NCBI GenBank assembly: GCA_012295275.1
Contig: CM022671.1
Coordinates: forward strand, 20,274,822 to 20,338,821
Origin: Chrysomallon squamiferum
Lineage: Eukaryota; Mollusca; Gastropoda; Neomphalida; Peltospiridae
Reading direction: 5' to 3'
DNA length: 64,000 bases
How positions within the stretch are numbered: the first letter of the stretch is position 1; each line of letters opens with the position of its first letter. Below the pieces are notes generated by a model. That model ran no database searches and was not told the DNA's origin. It was given only the letters and a program-made list of their open reading frames with translations. The translations under genes and the position numbers were made by a program. Shown here in pieces: positions 1 through 13,341 of this stretch.

Positions 1-1638
1 TTCATGGGATGTTCAAAAAACTGTTTTAGCTGTTCTCTTTCTTTCCAGAACAAAAATGTTGTTTGCGAAACGGACAACTGATGTTAATATATAATTGTAT
101 CGCATATCTCTTGAGATCTGAATCATCAAACGTTTTCGTTTGAAGTTTTTATTTTATTTTATTACTGTCACACATGTGAATAAGCATTGTATACGTTATC
201 TTATACGTTTGTTTATATTTAGATAATGCTGTAGCTTCCAAGTACTGACTTAATGTAATTTGACTTCGTCATAAGAGGAATGTGGGTGTTTGTGTGTAAT
301 AATTTGTTGTTTTTGTGTGTCCGTGTCCATATTTGTGTGTGTGTATAAATGTGGATGTGTGTATGTGAGTGTGAGAATGTGCGTGTATGTTAATGTGTGT
401 AGGGGTGTGTGTGTGTGGGTGTATGTGCATGATATGTTAATATGTGTGCTGTATTTGTGATTGTGTTGGTGAGTGTGAACGTGTATATCTGTGTTTGTGT
501 GTATATGTTTGTGTTCCAGTGTAATTTTGTATGTACTCGTATATAATTCAACGTCTTTGGTGTTAATGGTTTTTCGCATTATTGCAAACAGGAGTTTTAA
601 GCTGGTAGAATAATCTTTTGTTCTTTTTCTTTTCACATTATTTTGATCATTCTGTTCTGTGTGGAACTAGTTTACAGGTATATTCAATCATTAGATTAAG
701 GAAAGTATATCATATTATAAAAACATTCGATACATTCTGTTGTTTAATATTATTGATCGGATATCACTGAAGGAGACGACAATGTTTTATATTTCAATTA
801 ATTAGCAAACAAATTGTATTCAGACATGAATGTGCCTGTTTGTACACGTACATATATACAAAATGTATACATAAACATACTCATATACATATAAACATAT
901 TCATTTACATATACATCATATATTTATTCACATGCACACATGTACATATATATGCATACATACATACATATACACATACACATTCAATGTCTTTATTGAA
1001 TTTATAAATGGTCTCCATCATCTAGCTAAATATCAAGATTGAAGAGTCCTCTGTTCATAATTATAATTTTTATTATTTTACAAACAACGAGCATTTATCT
1101 AAAATAATTTCTTCTGTAGTTCGTAACAGAAATATTATTATTTGAGCTTTAACTCCAACACAGTAATATCCAATTTTATGTGATCATATACCTAGTATTT
1201 CGCCATTTCAGATAAATCAATAATTTTCAAACTTATTTTGAACCATATTATCCTTAAAATATTTATCTAACCTTGGAAACCTGTCGGTATGAAAAGGGTA
1301 ATTATATTTCAAAGAGCCTACATTGATGATATAAACCATGGCGACATTATCGTCCCATTCATAATTTAATCAAAGACACGACTACGTGAGATTGTTAATA
1401 TTTACAGTAAACACTGTCGGCACGGCAAAGCTTTGTTATCACTGCATTAAAGATGTACTGCAGATCTGAGATTATTATAAAGTACATGTACATACTCAGA
1501 ATAAAATGAACACACCCAAACAGAATTGAATGAATCTTGCTTAAAGTTTAATATTATGACTTAAGTGAGTTATTTATGGATTTTTTTTTGATTTTTTATT
1601 TTGGGTGGGTCTGTGTTTATTTTACATTATTAATAGTA

Positions 1639-1646
1639 TTATTATT

Positions 1647-1693
<47 letters not shown>
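1639..1693. repeat. ATT/TTG trinucleotide array
   Basis: About 15 TTG units preceded by a few ATT units. Confidence 0.95.
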
Positions 1694-2698
1694 GTTTGTT
1701 GTCATTGTTGTTACAATTTTTGTTGTTCAGAATATTATTATTATAATTTCAGAAGTAATAATTATTGTTATTTTTATTACAGGAAATGCTTTTGCTGTTG
1801 TTATTATTATTATTGTTACTGTTCCTATTGTTATTATTGTTATTGCTATTGTTGTTATTATTAATATGATCATCATCATTATCATCATTATTGCTAAAAT
1901 ATAGCTGTTCGGTGAAACACTCTTCAAAATCTTCTGTAATTACATTTATTGCGAAACACGTGCCGAATAAATCGAATAAAACTCTAAATTGTAGTAGTAA
2001 GATATTAATTTAAGAATTATGTCATATACAAAACTCATGATTTCTTAAACTGTATATTTACCAGCAGCGTTATAAAATTATGGAATTTCTAACATCCTTT
2101 TAACACATTATGACCACATTTTTAAGGGGGGGAAAAAATACTTTTAGATAACTGATCTTTTTACAAGGCTTCAGATAGATCGCTGTGATACAAATCTAGA
2201 TATTTTGGCACCTGTAACTGATCACGGTTTAACCGAGAAAAATAAATGACTTCATGATTGGAAAGAAGGTGTCAGATAAGCCTTTACGCTGTTAAGATTC
2301 CACATTTTGTTATTAAATCTTTGCTGTGTAGAGAAGAGTGCTTAAACCGTGATATTTTAGAAGACAGGGACATGGACATGATATGTAACAATTATTATAG
2401 AGTTCTGAACTAAATAATGCGTGAAAGACGAGATGAAAATTAGATGGTTTAACGTAGTATGAATTACAGCCCGTTACTAAGTATCAAATTTAAGTGTGGA
2501 GAAAACGTGGTTTTTACACATTTATTTTACCGAAGCCGTAGACGTAACAGATATAAATTATTCTGTATTTCCTACAACCAAGTTTTGATGAAAGTTGTAG
2601 ATAAATGAATAATAATTAATAAAAATACCTTAGGCAAATAAAAACTAACTTAGCAATAACAAAACAGAAATAAATAGTAGTAACGGTGGTAGTAGGAA

Positions 2699-2729
2699 TA
2701 GTAACAACAACAATAGCAACATCAACAAT

Positions 2730-2766
<37 letters not shown>

Positions 2767-2815
2767 GTAATAATAATAATAACAACAACAACAACAACAA
2801 TAACAATAATGATAA
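2699..2815. repeat. AAC/AAT trinucleotide array
   Basis: Compound AAC and AAT units with few interruptions. Confidence 0.95.
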
Positions 2816-3204
2816 TAATTCTCTCTTCTGTTCCCTATACTACAGGACTATATACAATTTGAAATATTTTTTGTCAGTACAAACTAAATGATAATTTGAA
2901 TAGGTAGGCTAGAGACATCATCGTCCATTAGCGTCAGAAATCATCAAAGTATTAGCTGTAATATAAAACTAACAGGACAGACAGTGATATCGGTGCTGCA
3001 TTCAGAAATCCACACGCCTAAACTTAATTGTTATGCTTATATCCAAACCAGATTAAGGAACACTGCATTTAATACATATTCAGGAATATGCAGGCAGAGA
3101 GACTGACTAGCAGACAGAAATGGGGGAAGGACGCGTCTATGTAGTTAAACACACAGAGAGAAAGAAGGACGCATATTTAATTATACAGAGAGAGGAAATG
3201 AATG

Positions 3205-3525
3205 AAGGAAGGACATTTTTATTTTATTTAATAACACCCTAAACCTTTTTTTTATTTATGGAAATAAAGCGCCGGACACGTGGTGGTTAAGAACAATCGG
3301 AAATCTGTTGCACCACATTATGGTTTACTTTTATCAATTAGCAACAAGGAATGTGTTATGTTTACCATCCCACAGACAGAAAGGTACATACAATGAATGG
3401 CATTTGTTACACCGTTTGTTTCACTGGCTGGAACCACAGATAGTCTAATGAAAGGGATCGAACCGACGACCATTGCACCTTGAGATACCACGGAGATACT
3501 TCATGCTCTAGATACAGAGGAAGAG
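3205..3525 (-). mobile_element. degenerate tRNA-headed SINE, molluscan MESC type
   Basis: Read on the minus strand: a tRNA-like head with a perfect B box GGTTCGATCCC (3464-3454), a core containing TTCCAGCCAGTG and CTGTCTGTGGGATGG, then an A/T-rich tail ending in TTAAATAAA followed by GGAAGG units. Core and tail resemble, from memory, the MESC-domain SINEs of molluscs. The A box is degraded, so the copy is old. Confidence 0.6.
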
Positions 3526-4900
3526 ATAAATAATTTGTACCAAAATTAATATAAACAGACAGCCATTTAATCGCTTTATATGTATAAATATTACTAATTT
3601 ATTATGTTATAAACACTTTCTTGCCTGATAAATTCTGATTATCTTATGCATATACATAGTTTTACACATATACATACATACATACATACATACATACATA
3701 CATAAATACAGTTATCGTTATCTACAGTTTGATGTACATTGTTTTACTATTTACTTCTTAATTTTTACCAGAATATTCATGCAATTTACTTTAACATATA
3801 TTTTTTTCTCTTACAAATTTGGCAGAACTTGAAAGTGTTAAACAAATATAATAATATTAATAATTAAAATAATTTAATGAAATAAATTAGTAAAATAAAA
3901 TAAAATAAAATAAAATTTAAAATAAAAATAAAATAAAATAAAAATCAATGTTAAATAAATTCTATATCGACTGGAAATGAAAATTATATTACAGTATAAA
4001 CTCTGCATGACATTGGTGCCATATGTTTGAAGTAAGTACAAAGAGGGGAAAAAATATGTCAGGAGTGTTTATACATTCGTAGTAAAAGCTGAATTCATAT
4101 TTGATTAAAATCTGAAATTAATTCCATTTTGTAAGAACAGTAGTCAATATCTATAACATAACAAGACCTGTTTTTATAAAATTTATAGAAATTGATATAT
4201 ATATATATATATATATATATAAAGAATAAATATATATGTGTTGATTTTAAATATTAATATTAAAATAAATGTAATAATTATTATTTGTCGACAAATGGTT
4301 TTGATAGCGTAGTATAAATCATTTACTTTTTATGAGTGGTTTATAAGTAAAATCGGATTGTTTCTACAGTTCTTTAAATGTTATTGTGTAAACTACTTAA
4401 AAAATAAACACTTGTCAAAAAAATGAAAAAAAAAACAAATGATGTAAAACAAAAGTATTTAAATCTCTTGAAAAAAAGATTTGAAAAAGAATAATAATAA
4501 TAAAAATAATAAAATTGAAAAAATAAAATGAAAAATGGCAGAATTTTTTTTGGCTTTTGTTTTTTTCCAAAATAACAGTAAAAATAAGCTATCTTAATTG
4601 AGTTTATGATCAATAAATAATTAGTACTAATATACACTCTTATATGTATTCTACCTTTCTGTACTAATACTTAAGTACATTAGAACGAAGAAGATAATTC
4701 TTAATTATGTTAGCATTTAACATCTCGATTTTGCTAATTTTTTCTTTAAAAAAAAAAAAAAAAAAGGAAAAAAAAAAAAGAAAATACCTAGGCCATATGT
4801 CATCTAATTAATTTTCTTTCTTTCTTTATCTTATTTATTTTATTTTATTTTATTTTATTTAATTTTTTATTATTTATTTAATTATATATTTATTATTATT

Positions 4901-4935
<35 letters not shown>

Positions 4936-5322
4936 GGTTGTTTTGTTGCAAATACATGTACTAAAAGTGCAGGTTTGCAAACCAGGAATAGCCAACCGTA
5001 GACGGTCTGACCTTTATTCGGAGGAAGCCTTTAACAAATTTTCTGATAAAACCATCAAGTTAATACCGAGGGGATACAACACGTGATGATTATCGTGAAA
5101 GCAAATGCCAGTAATTCAAGACAGAACGAAACAGAAGAGAGGATATTTTCTTTTCAACTTCAATTTTTTATTTTTTTATTTCTTTTGCTTTAAATTTTTT
5201 TATTTTATTTTTTAAATTTTTTATTTTATATTATTATTATTATTTTTTTTTTTTTTTTTTTACTCTATCATTTTCGTAAATTTTAGATTTAATAAATATT
5301 TTTCTTCTGTTTTTGTCTTTTG

Positions 5323-5379
<57 letters not shown>

Positions 5380-6289
5380 TATCTTTTTCATTTTAATATA
5401 ATTTTTTAAAATTTGTTTATTTAAAGCTAAATATTTTTATCCTATTTTTATTTTGATTATTATGATAATTATTTTGAATTTTTTAATTTTAAAATTCGGA
5501 AATTTCTTTTTTTTTTTTTATTGACATTAATTCATATTAAAAAAATGATATTTCTAATATCGATTTTTATTTTTCATTGAATAACATTTATAAAATAGAA
5601 ATCACTGTTAGAAAGATTCTCCATTTAATAAGAATTAAAATTTTGAGTGTCAGAATTCAGATAGTGTAATTTAAATATATGAAAAAAAATAAGAGCAAAT
5701 TATATGAAAAAAAAATGTACGTAAGCAAGGAATCGTTTCGGGGGAAAAAAAATTAAAAGTTATTATCAGAAATAATTTTAATAATGTCAAAAAAAAAAAA
5801 AATAAATAAAAAAAAATAAAATAAAATAATAAAAAAACAACTTGCGAAGCTCTCACAGACATCGATTTTTTTCCCACTTAAATCAGTTTTTTTATTATGT
5901 TTTCTTTACTTTCATTTTACTTTTTATTATTACTTCTAAGATGAATTGAAATATAAAATAAGATTCTCAAACAATAGATTAATTTCATAATCCATGACGT
6001 TATACATGAATAAACGCTGGTTTGGTGACGTTATTTTAATATTAATTATATGTATAGTGATAGTACGAACGAAGAAACATGCTAATGTAAATAACAGAGC
6101 TACTTTTTCAACTTTTAGCGGCAAGAGATCATGTATACAAACCTTCCTGTAAACAGGAGAGCAAATACTGTATTTTTAAAAAAATCTGTATCTGTTAACT
6201 AGCTTGAGAGGAAACTGACCGGTGAGTAACTAGGAGAACAGAATCAGCGATCTACAAGTTTTCTGCCTTGTGTCACAATACAGCTTGAT
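3526..6289. other. intergenic low-complexity DNA
   Basis: CATA array (about 3667-3702), AAAAT arrays (3896-3945), AT array (4198-4222), homopolymers, TTG array (4901-4935) and a long ATT array (5323-5380). No supported gene. Confidence 0.6.
5323..5380. repeat. ATT trinucleotide array
   Basis: About 19 uninterrupted ATT units. Confidence 0.95.
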
Positions 6290-6735
6290 TTATTATGCAG
6301 ACTCAAATATCGTTATTATGTAACATGAAATACTTAGGTTTGATTTATTACCTAGTATGAAATGGTTAAGATAGATTTATTATGTAGTGTGAAATATATA
6401 TACATATTAAGTACTTTGATAAGTAGTCTGAAAAACATATATATATAAGTTTGTAACGTGCTGTGAAAAAAATTTGTTTGGCTTACTTTTTTTTTTTAAA
6501 TAAGTAAATTTTATTTATTACGCAGCATGGTTTTATTACATAGTGTTAAATACGTGTTTCATTTATAACATAATATGAAATACATAACTTTACTTCATTA
6601 TGTAGTATGAAATATGTATGTAGTTTTATTAAATAGTATGAAATACGTAAATTTGCTTTATTGCATAGTGTGAAATAAGTAAGATTAATTAACTGCGTGG
6701 TATGTAATACGTAACTTTGGCTTATGCTGTATGAA
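6290..6735. repeat. degenerate minisatellite, period about 40 bp
   Basis: At least nine diverged copies of a unit with the core TTTATTATGTAGTATGAAAT, each followed by a variable ACGTAACTTT-like stretch. Confidence 0.7.
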
Positions 6736-7639
6736 ATTGAATAATATGCATGATTTTATCGAGTTAATGTCTTTTTCTCCCATGAGTTTATATATTTCTC
6801 TCCCTTTTCTTATCTTATTTATTTGAATATCTTTTGAAATGTTATTAATGATTTTTTTAATTTTTTTTCTAAATGTAAAATTTGTTCACATTGGTATCAT
6901 CTGTACCAATAAATGTTTGTCACTAAAACAATCTAAGTTGCAACTTTGTGATTTTTTGCTGACAGAATTCTCTTTTTCTCGGATTACCTATCTTTTTATT
7001 GCGAAGAACATCTTCTTCTATGGCTGCCATTTCTGCGAAACAGCCTTGGCATTTACAGAATATCCAATATCATCTTGTTTCAAGTCTAGAAATTCAATCA
7101 CATTTCTTTTACTGATTTTTTATGTCCAATCGTCTAAAAATATATACCCAAAATAATGAATTAATGTATTATTTAAGTTATTCGGTATTTTTTCGTATTG
7201 GATTTGTTTTTATTTTTTTATTTTTTTCAAATCATTAAGTTATTCCGCTGAGGACTTTTAGAGAGAATAGTTTACTAGGTCGCAGAAACGGAAATAGAGA
7301 GTGACATTAACGACTTCTTTTTTAATTTCCGTAAGAAGAAATTTGTTGTGAACTGAAAGAAAAGCGAATTATAAATCATCAGATCAGGTGATAGCATTCA
7401 GAAGAATTTTTCCAATTACCATTACGAACCAGCTTATCAGTAACAGTCACGCATCGGTTATCCAGTGCCCACCATCCATCCGTTTATCGGGCACCATCAC
7501 GGACATGTGTACTCTTCACCATTATGAATCATTGTGTCCATATGTTACTTTTATCTGTATGGTATTCATCTCCAGTGCTTTGTTTGTCTTTATGCACATC
7601 TTTTGCACCATTTTGCGTTATTTCCATCTGTATAGAGAC
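6736..7639. other. intergenic, no gene seen
   Basis: Unique-looking AT-rich sequence; the open frames are short and overlap on both strands without recognisable motifs. Confidence 0.5.
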
Positions 7640-7918
7640 AACAGCAAGCAATTTTTTCATTACTTCTGTTTCATATAGACCTAGCTTGCATTCAGTAAGA
7701 ACGTTACTCCTGTCTCTATCGTTTATGTTTATATTCATCCAGTACCTTACTTCTGTCTGTATCACGTAAATTCAGCTTTGTTCAGTAAATTATTTCTGTT
7801 TAGCTTCTTCCATTACGTTATTTCCGTCTCTATCACGTAATCACGTACATTCAGCCTCATCCAGTACGTTATTTTTGTCTCTTTCAAGTACGTTAATCCA
7901 AGACATTATTTCTGTCTG
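7640..7918. repeat. degenerate minisatellite next to the inverted repeat
   Basis: Repeated variants of CAGTACGTTATTTCTGTCTC with variable spacing of 30-45 bp, running into the left arm of the large inverted repeat. Confidence 0.55.
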
Positions 7919-9402
7919 TTTCGTACATTAAATTCATCAAGTACATTATTTCTATTTCTATAAAGAAAATCGAACTTACAGCCTGTTATTTATTTCTTAG
8001 TCTCTATCACGTATAATTAGTATGCAGTCAGTTATTTATTTATTTATTTATTTAATTTTATTTATTAAATTTATTATTATTATTATTTATTTTTTCCCCC
8101 GATATCTATCATGCATCAGGGCTTCATTCCTACACGGTGCAGCCATATACGTCATATTCCTAACCAACGTGTTCAACGATTGTTTTTTCATCGACCGAGA
8201 TTTATGCCTGTCTGTGCATAGAATGGTACAAATGAATGAATGAATGAATGTTTAACTATATCCCTACTGACTCCTGGGTTTCAGAGCTATGGAAAGGTAC
8301 ATGTATATATTGTTTCTAAAGGCTCTATCTCTGAAGTAATTTTTATAAAATTTATCTTTAGTATCTAATAATTGTCAGTGCTAAAATGTGTTGAGATGTC
8401 AAACAAAATTAACTGAGAACATTTAATGATGGCATCAGTATTTTAGTTAAAAAAGATCCCACATAGCTAGCTTGAATGCAGTTCATTATTTTCTGATTTG
8501 ACTTGCTAACGTGTACATCATTTTTGCATTTAGTTAAAGAGTTTTTTGTTATACTGATTGATATTTAATTTGCTTGCAGTTCCTTGAGTTCCTTTTTTAA
8601 TTTTATTTTATAGTTATGTAAATACATACATAAATAAATTAATAAATTAACATATATCGTTAAACATAAATATAGACCCATAATTACATGTATACAAAGA
8701 CACATTCATACATTATATTTGTACATCGATACACATATACACACATGCATACATACATACATACATACATTTATACATACATACATATACATACATTCAT
8801 GTATGTATATATGTATTTACATAACTATAAAAAAAAAAAAAAAGGAACTCGAGGAACTGCAAGCAAATTAAATATCAATCAGTATAACAAAAAACTCTTT
8901 AACTAAATGCAAAAATGATGTACACGTTAGCAAGTCAAATCAGAAAATAATGAACTGCATTCAAGCTAGCTATGTGGGATCTTTTTTAACTAAAATACTG
9001 ATGCCATCATTAAATAGCCTAATGCTCTCAGTTAATTTTGTTTGACATCTCAACACATTTTAGCACTGACAATTATTAGATGCTAAAGGTAAATTTTATA
9101 AAAATTACTTCAGAGATAAAGCCTTCAGAAACAATATATATATTTTATGTGCATGTATCTTTCCATAGTTCTGAAACCCAGGAGTCAATAGGGATATAGT
9201 TAAACATTCATTCATTCATTCATTTGCACCATTCTATGCACAGACAGGCATAAATCTCGGTCGATGAAAAAACAATCGTTGAACACGTTGGTTAGGAATA
9301 TGACGTATATGGCTGCACCGTGTAGGAATGAAGCCCTGATGCATGATAGATATCGGGAGAAAAAATAAAAATAATAATAATAAATTTAATAAAAATAAAA
9401 AA

Positions 9403-9433
<31 letters not shown>

Positions 9434-9546
9434 CTGACTGCATACTAATTATACGTGATAGAGACTAAGAAATAAACAACAGGCTGTAAGTTCGATTTTC
9501 TTTATAGAAATAGAAATAATGTACTTGATGAATTTAATGTACGAAA
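7919..9546. repeat. large inverted repeat, arms about 700 bp, loop 183 bp
   Basis: The left arm 7919-8627 and the right arm 8811-9546 are reverse complements of each other at high identity, including the two matching open frames at 8022-8243 (plus) and 9234-9443 (minus). The inner ends are exact for 17 bp (TAGTTATGTAAATACAT). Differences are mostly in simple runs (ATTT, poly-A, ATGA). The 183-bp loop is rich in CATA units. It could be a foldback element or a head-to-head pair of one repeat; no transposase is visible. Confidence 0.93.
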
Positions 9547-9651
9547 TACACAGATACATACATACATAAGCACACACACACACACACACACGTATGTATA
9601 TAATGTATATTTACATATAAATATATATACAATCAACATCCATATATATAT

Positions 9652-9730
9652 ACAAACAGTGCTATTTTAAAACATTATGATTCATACGAGTCTGAAAATT
9701 AAAAAATATATATTTAGTTAGATTTTTTAT
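9652..9730 (+). repeat. dispersed repeat copy 1
   Basis: Shares about 75-80 bp with 12856-12935 (starts ACAAACAGTGCTATTTTAAA); a few substitutions, mostly in the A/T runs. Confidence 0.85.
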
Positions 9731-11774
9731 ATATATATATATTTTTATACACACACACACGTATACATAAACATACATGAGCATACATATACACACATAG
9801 AGATAGGGACATATATATTTATGTATGTATATCTGCATATTCGTGCGTACGTGTGCAAACACTAGCTACATAAAATAAGTCAACCCACACATAGGTCTAG
9901 ACATAATGTTTTTAAATTGTCATACAAAGCGTCTTATCAGTATATGTGTTTATGTACCTATTTAAAATAAATATATATATTTTTAGAATATTTGAGAGGG
10001 AAACTGACAGCTGAAGCTTTCTCTTGTTTGTGAATATATGAATGGTTTTAGAGATAAATATAAAGACAAAAACTGAAACTCTGTCTGAACTTTAAAATAC
10101 TTAAGTGACATTTCAGTGTGTTCGTGTTGAACGAATGTTTGTGTGCATGCACTTGTGTGTGTTTGATAAATACATCTATTTGTTTTTGTCCACTCGATTG
10201 TGTGTATATAGTTGTGTCTTTGAGAATGTTTATCTCAGAAAGTACTGACTAGAATGGATATTTTATTATCAAATTAGGAGCGCCGATGAGAACATCAGCA
10301 TCAGTCGTGACTGAGGTCAGCAGTCAATGAACAATAGCCTGCAGTACCCGTACAGCCATTTGTGAATCCGTTGTGTTTGTTGTAGGTTTACATATATAAC
10401 TGTACATGTGTTGGTTAATAAAGATTGTCTGGTCCAATAATGGTGAGTTATTAGCTTCAGCAGCATAACCTAAGTAATGTGTTGCTGGAGATGTGCATGT
10501 GAATGAGAATGGGTGTGTGTATGTGTATGTACCTTTCTCGCTATGTGTATGTGTGTAATGCGTATGTCTGGGAACGTGCACGTGTATGTCTATGTGAATC
10601 ATTGCACTAGCTAAATTTTAATTTGTTTTTGTTTATTATTGTTGTGATCTGTATTATTATTATTGTTGTGGTGGTGGTTGTCGTCGTTGTCGTTGTTGGT
10701 GTTGCTGTTGTTTTTATTATTTTTGTTATTCATTATAAATAATTTGAACTAATCTCCCTCTCTCTCTTAAGCATTATATTTGATTTTTTTACATATTCAA
10801 AAGGATCCTTTTCTTACTTTTTTTTTTTTTTTTTAAATCTTCTAAATCGATGACCTAAAAGATAATGATCTCAGAGCCTGTGGATACATAACCTTCAATC
10901 TAAGCAAATCTAGCTGCCGTTGTCCTAATATCATTATTCTGATTGATTGTGTGTACTCTTTTATAAAGTACCACTACTATTTCTGTTTCAAGAGGGAATA
11001 GGCCTTTAACTACATCTTATAAAGGACAGCGGTGAACATAACGTTTTGGTGAAACTGTAATTTTAGAGATTATGGTGAAAGAGATCATATTATTTATTAC
11101 ATCATTTTTAAATTTGGTTTTTCCGTTTTCGTATGTATTTTTGTGGATGTCTGGATGTCTGTGTGTGTGCTCGTGTGTATTAACAAATCAGAAAACAAAA
11201 TATAAAACCGGAAACTAATACTGTAACATGAAAACCTGAAAGGTGTTGGTGATTTATTGTTTTCTTCTTTTTCATACTTTCTTTTGTTTTTTGCTGTTAT
11301 TATTGTTTAATGTGCTTTAACATCAAGATGGAAATTGTATCGAATTGAAGTTAATGTTGGTTATCTTTTTTATTTCCTTGTTTACGTTATGCAGTTATGC
11401 AAAATGGCTTGGAGTAATGCCAAACAAAAATGATGTTAGGTTAATCTGCGGTTGTTTTTTCTCTCACTGTAATGTACTCTGCAGTTTTAAGGTATCTGAT
11501 CTCAGATTTCATTTTCAAGTACATTAACCTCTTTTTTCATTCTCTGCACTTTACGGGGGCGAACATTTATCTCAGTGATAACAGAGTTCGTCTGAAACGA
11601 GATGAAAAATCAGTAATTCTCTGTTGAACACCTTCCATTCCTGTCCGCAAATGTCTTTTTACCAAACATATTTCATTCAGTACTATCTTTTCGTATAATT
11701 AATACTATTTTTGTTGTTGTTATTATTATTATTATTTGTATTTTCATTTATCATATTTTATATCATTTTTATTA

Positions 11775-11818
<44 letters not shown>

Positions 11819-12855
11819 GTTATTATTGTCGTCGTTGTTCTTGTTGTATTAAGTTGAAATAAAGATATCATAACTGACATAACATGGACTATAACCATCC
11901 ATTTAAAATGACAGAAAACTGAAAAACAATAGGCAACTGCCAGTGTATTTTATTACAGGAAATTATGGTGGACCAATTAAGGCTCTTGACCGTCTTATAG
12001 AAAGACAAAGGCATTTTGCTGACGTTCGATAAGCCATTTTGAAAGCGATGTTAGCACGTATTCTAACCCAGTTTTAAAAGACTATGATGGAGACATAAAC
12101 CAAGGTCAGCGTATCTTAGTGGCAGAGAATCACTGTGGTCTAATGCTCTTAACCTAAAATAAAAGAACAAAATCCATGTAATCTTCAACAGGTCAATTCT
12201 CTTTTGAATTTTTGCAAGTTTGTTTAGTCTGCTCTTTTCTAATTTTTCACTTTGCAGGTTTTACTGATTTATGTATATTTGTCAGCTCTTTCAGTTGAAG
12301 ATTTGTAAGTTTCATTTGTTCTTCGTTGATTTTAATTTATTTTTGTTCGTTCGTTTATTTAATTATGAATAGTATTTATTTATTTTGTTTGTCAAACTTT
12401 TCCTGATGATTATTTTCGTTCTTTTTGGGTTTTTTTGTGTTTGTTCGTTTATTTTTCATTCATTATTATTATCATTATAGTTTTAATTTTTTTTATTATT
12501 ATTTTTTTTTAAATATATTTTCAAGCATTCTTAAAAAAAAGAAGACTAAAAATGAAGAAAATATTTACAATCTAAATTTCATCAAGCCGTTAATTAAATG
12601 ATAAGATGAGGTTGGTACTACTTAGTTAAATTGGGTTGCATTGTCAGCCAATGCTCTTAACCTAAAATAAATTATACATATGCCAAATCCTTCATTGACG
12701 GCGTTCTAGTTATTTATGTTAACATTTAAACATGTAAACCGAAAATCCTGAAATTCTGTAATGGAACAGTAATAAACCGTGGTCAGTAAACTGTTTTATC
12801 TACAAATATTTATTCTGAGAGTATATACCATGTGGAATATTTATAAGTTATTTGG

Positions 12856-12935
12856 ACAAACAGTGCTATTTTAAAACATTATGATTCATGTGAGTCTGAA
12901 AATTTAAAAAAAATTATTTAGTTAGCTTTTTTTTT
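12856..12935 (+). repeat. dispersed repeat copy 2
   Basis: Partner of 9652-9730, same orientation, 3.2 kb away. Confidence 0.85.
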
Positions 12936-12973
12936 TCTTTTTTTGTTCTGTAGTGATAATAAATCAGGCAGTC

Positions 12974-13018
<45 letters not shown>

Positions 13019-13020
13019 TA

Positions 13021-13026
13021 TTTATT
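13021..13026 (-). promoter_or_regulatory. candidate poly(A) signal of MOV10L1
   Basis: AATAAA on the minus strand about 316 nt beyond the stop codon; the first good match I see downstream of the gene. Confidence 0.4.
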
Positions 13027-13341
13027 CTGTTTATATAAACAATTCATTTAATTAATGTAATAAAATAAAACATAATAAGAATAATATTAAATAATATTTA
13101 AATATATATCATTTTTAAAGAGCTATTGTTGTCAACTTCCAAATATTCTGCTGCTTTATACAAATATTTTCTGGCTGAAGAATTATCTGCAATACTGTCA
13201 CAGACAGAGTTACTCCAAAACAAAACAGTGTTTAATTTTTTATACTCTTTGGCAGAACATATTCCATGTCAATTATTTACAAGTTCATTGGTTTCCTGAA
13301 TAATTTGCATCATTTTGCAAATGTTCTTCAGTGCTATTTTA

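Larger units (their letters stand above)
1..3200. other. intergenic, no gene seen
   Basis: Long open frames here are low-complexity artefacts of degenerate TG-rich DNA (284-545), a TTG array (1647-1693) and AAC/AAT arrays (2699-2815). I see no exon with splice sites and no known protein motif. Confidence 0.6.
9547..13020. other. intergenic, no gene supported
   Basis: CA/CATA arrays (9568-9860), degenerate GT DNA (10495-10600), TTA array (11780-11826), AAT array (12978-13019) and T-rich stretches. Holds one copy of each of two small direct-repeat pairs (see findings). Confidence 0.55.

Noticed and set aside
250-636. 128-codon His/Thr-rich frame on the minus strand
   Set aside because: It is produced by degenerate TG/CA repeat DNA; no homology or splice signals.
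8022-9443. Matching frames at 8022-8243 (plus) and 9234-9443 (minus) as a gene pair
   Set aside because: They are the two arms of one inverted repeat; neither has a recognisable domain.
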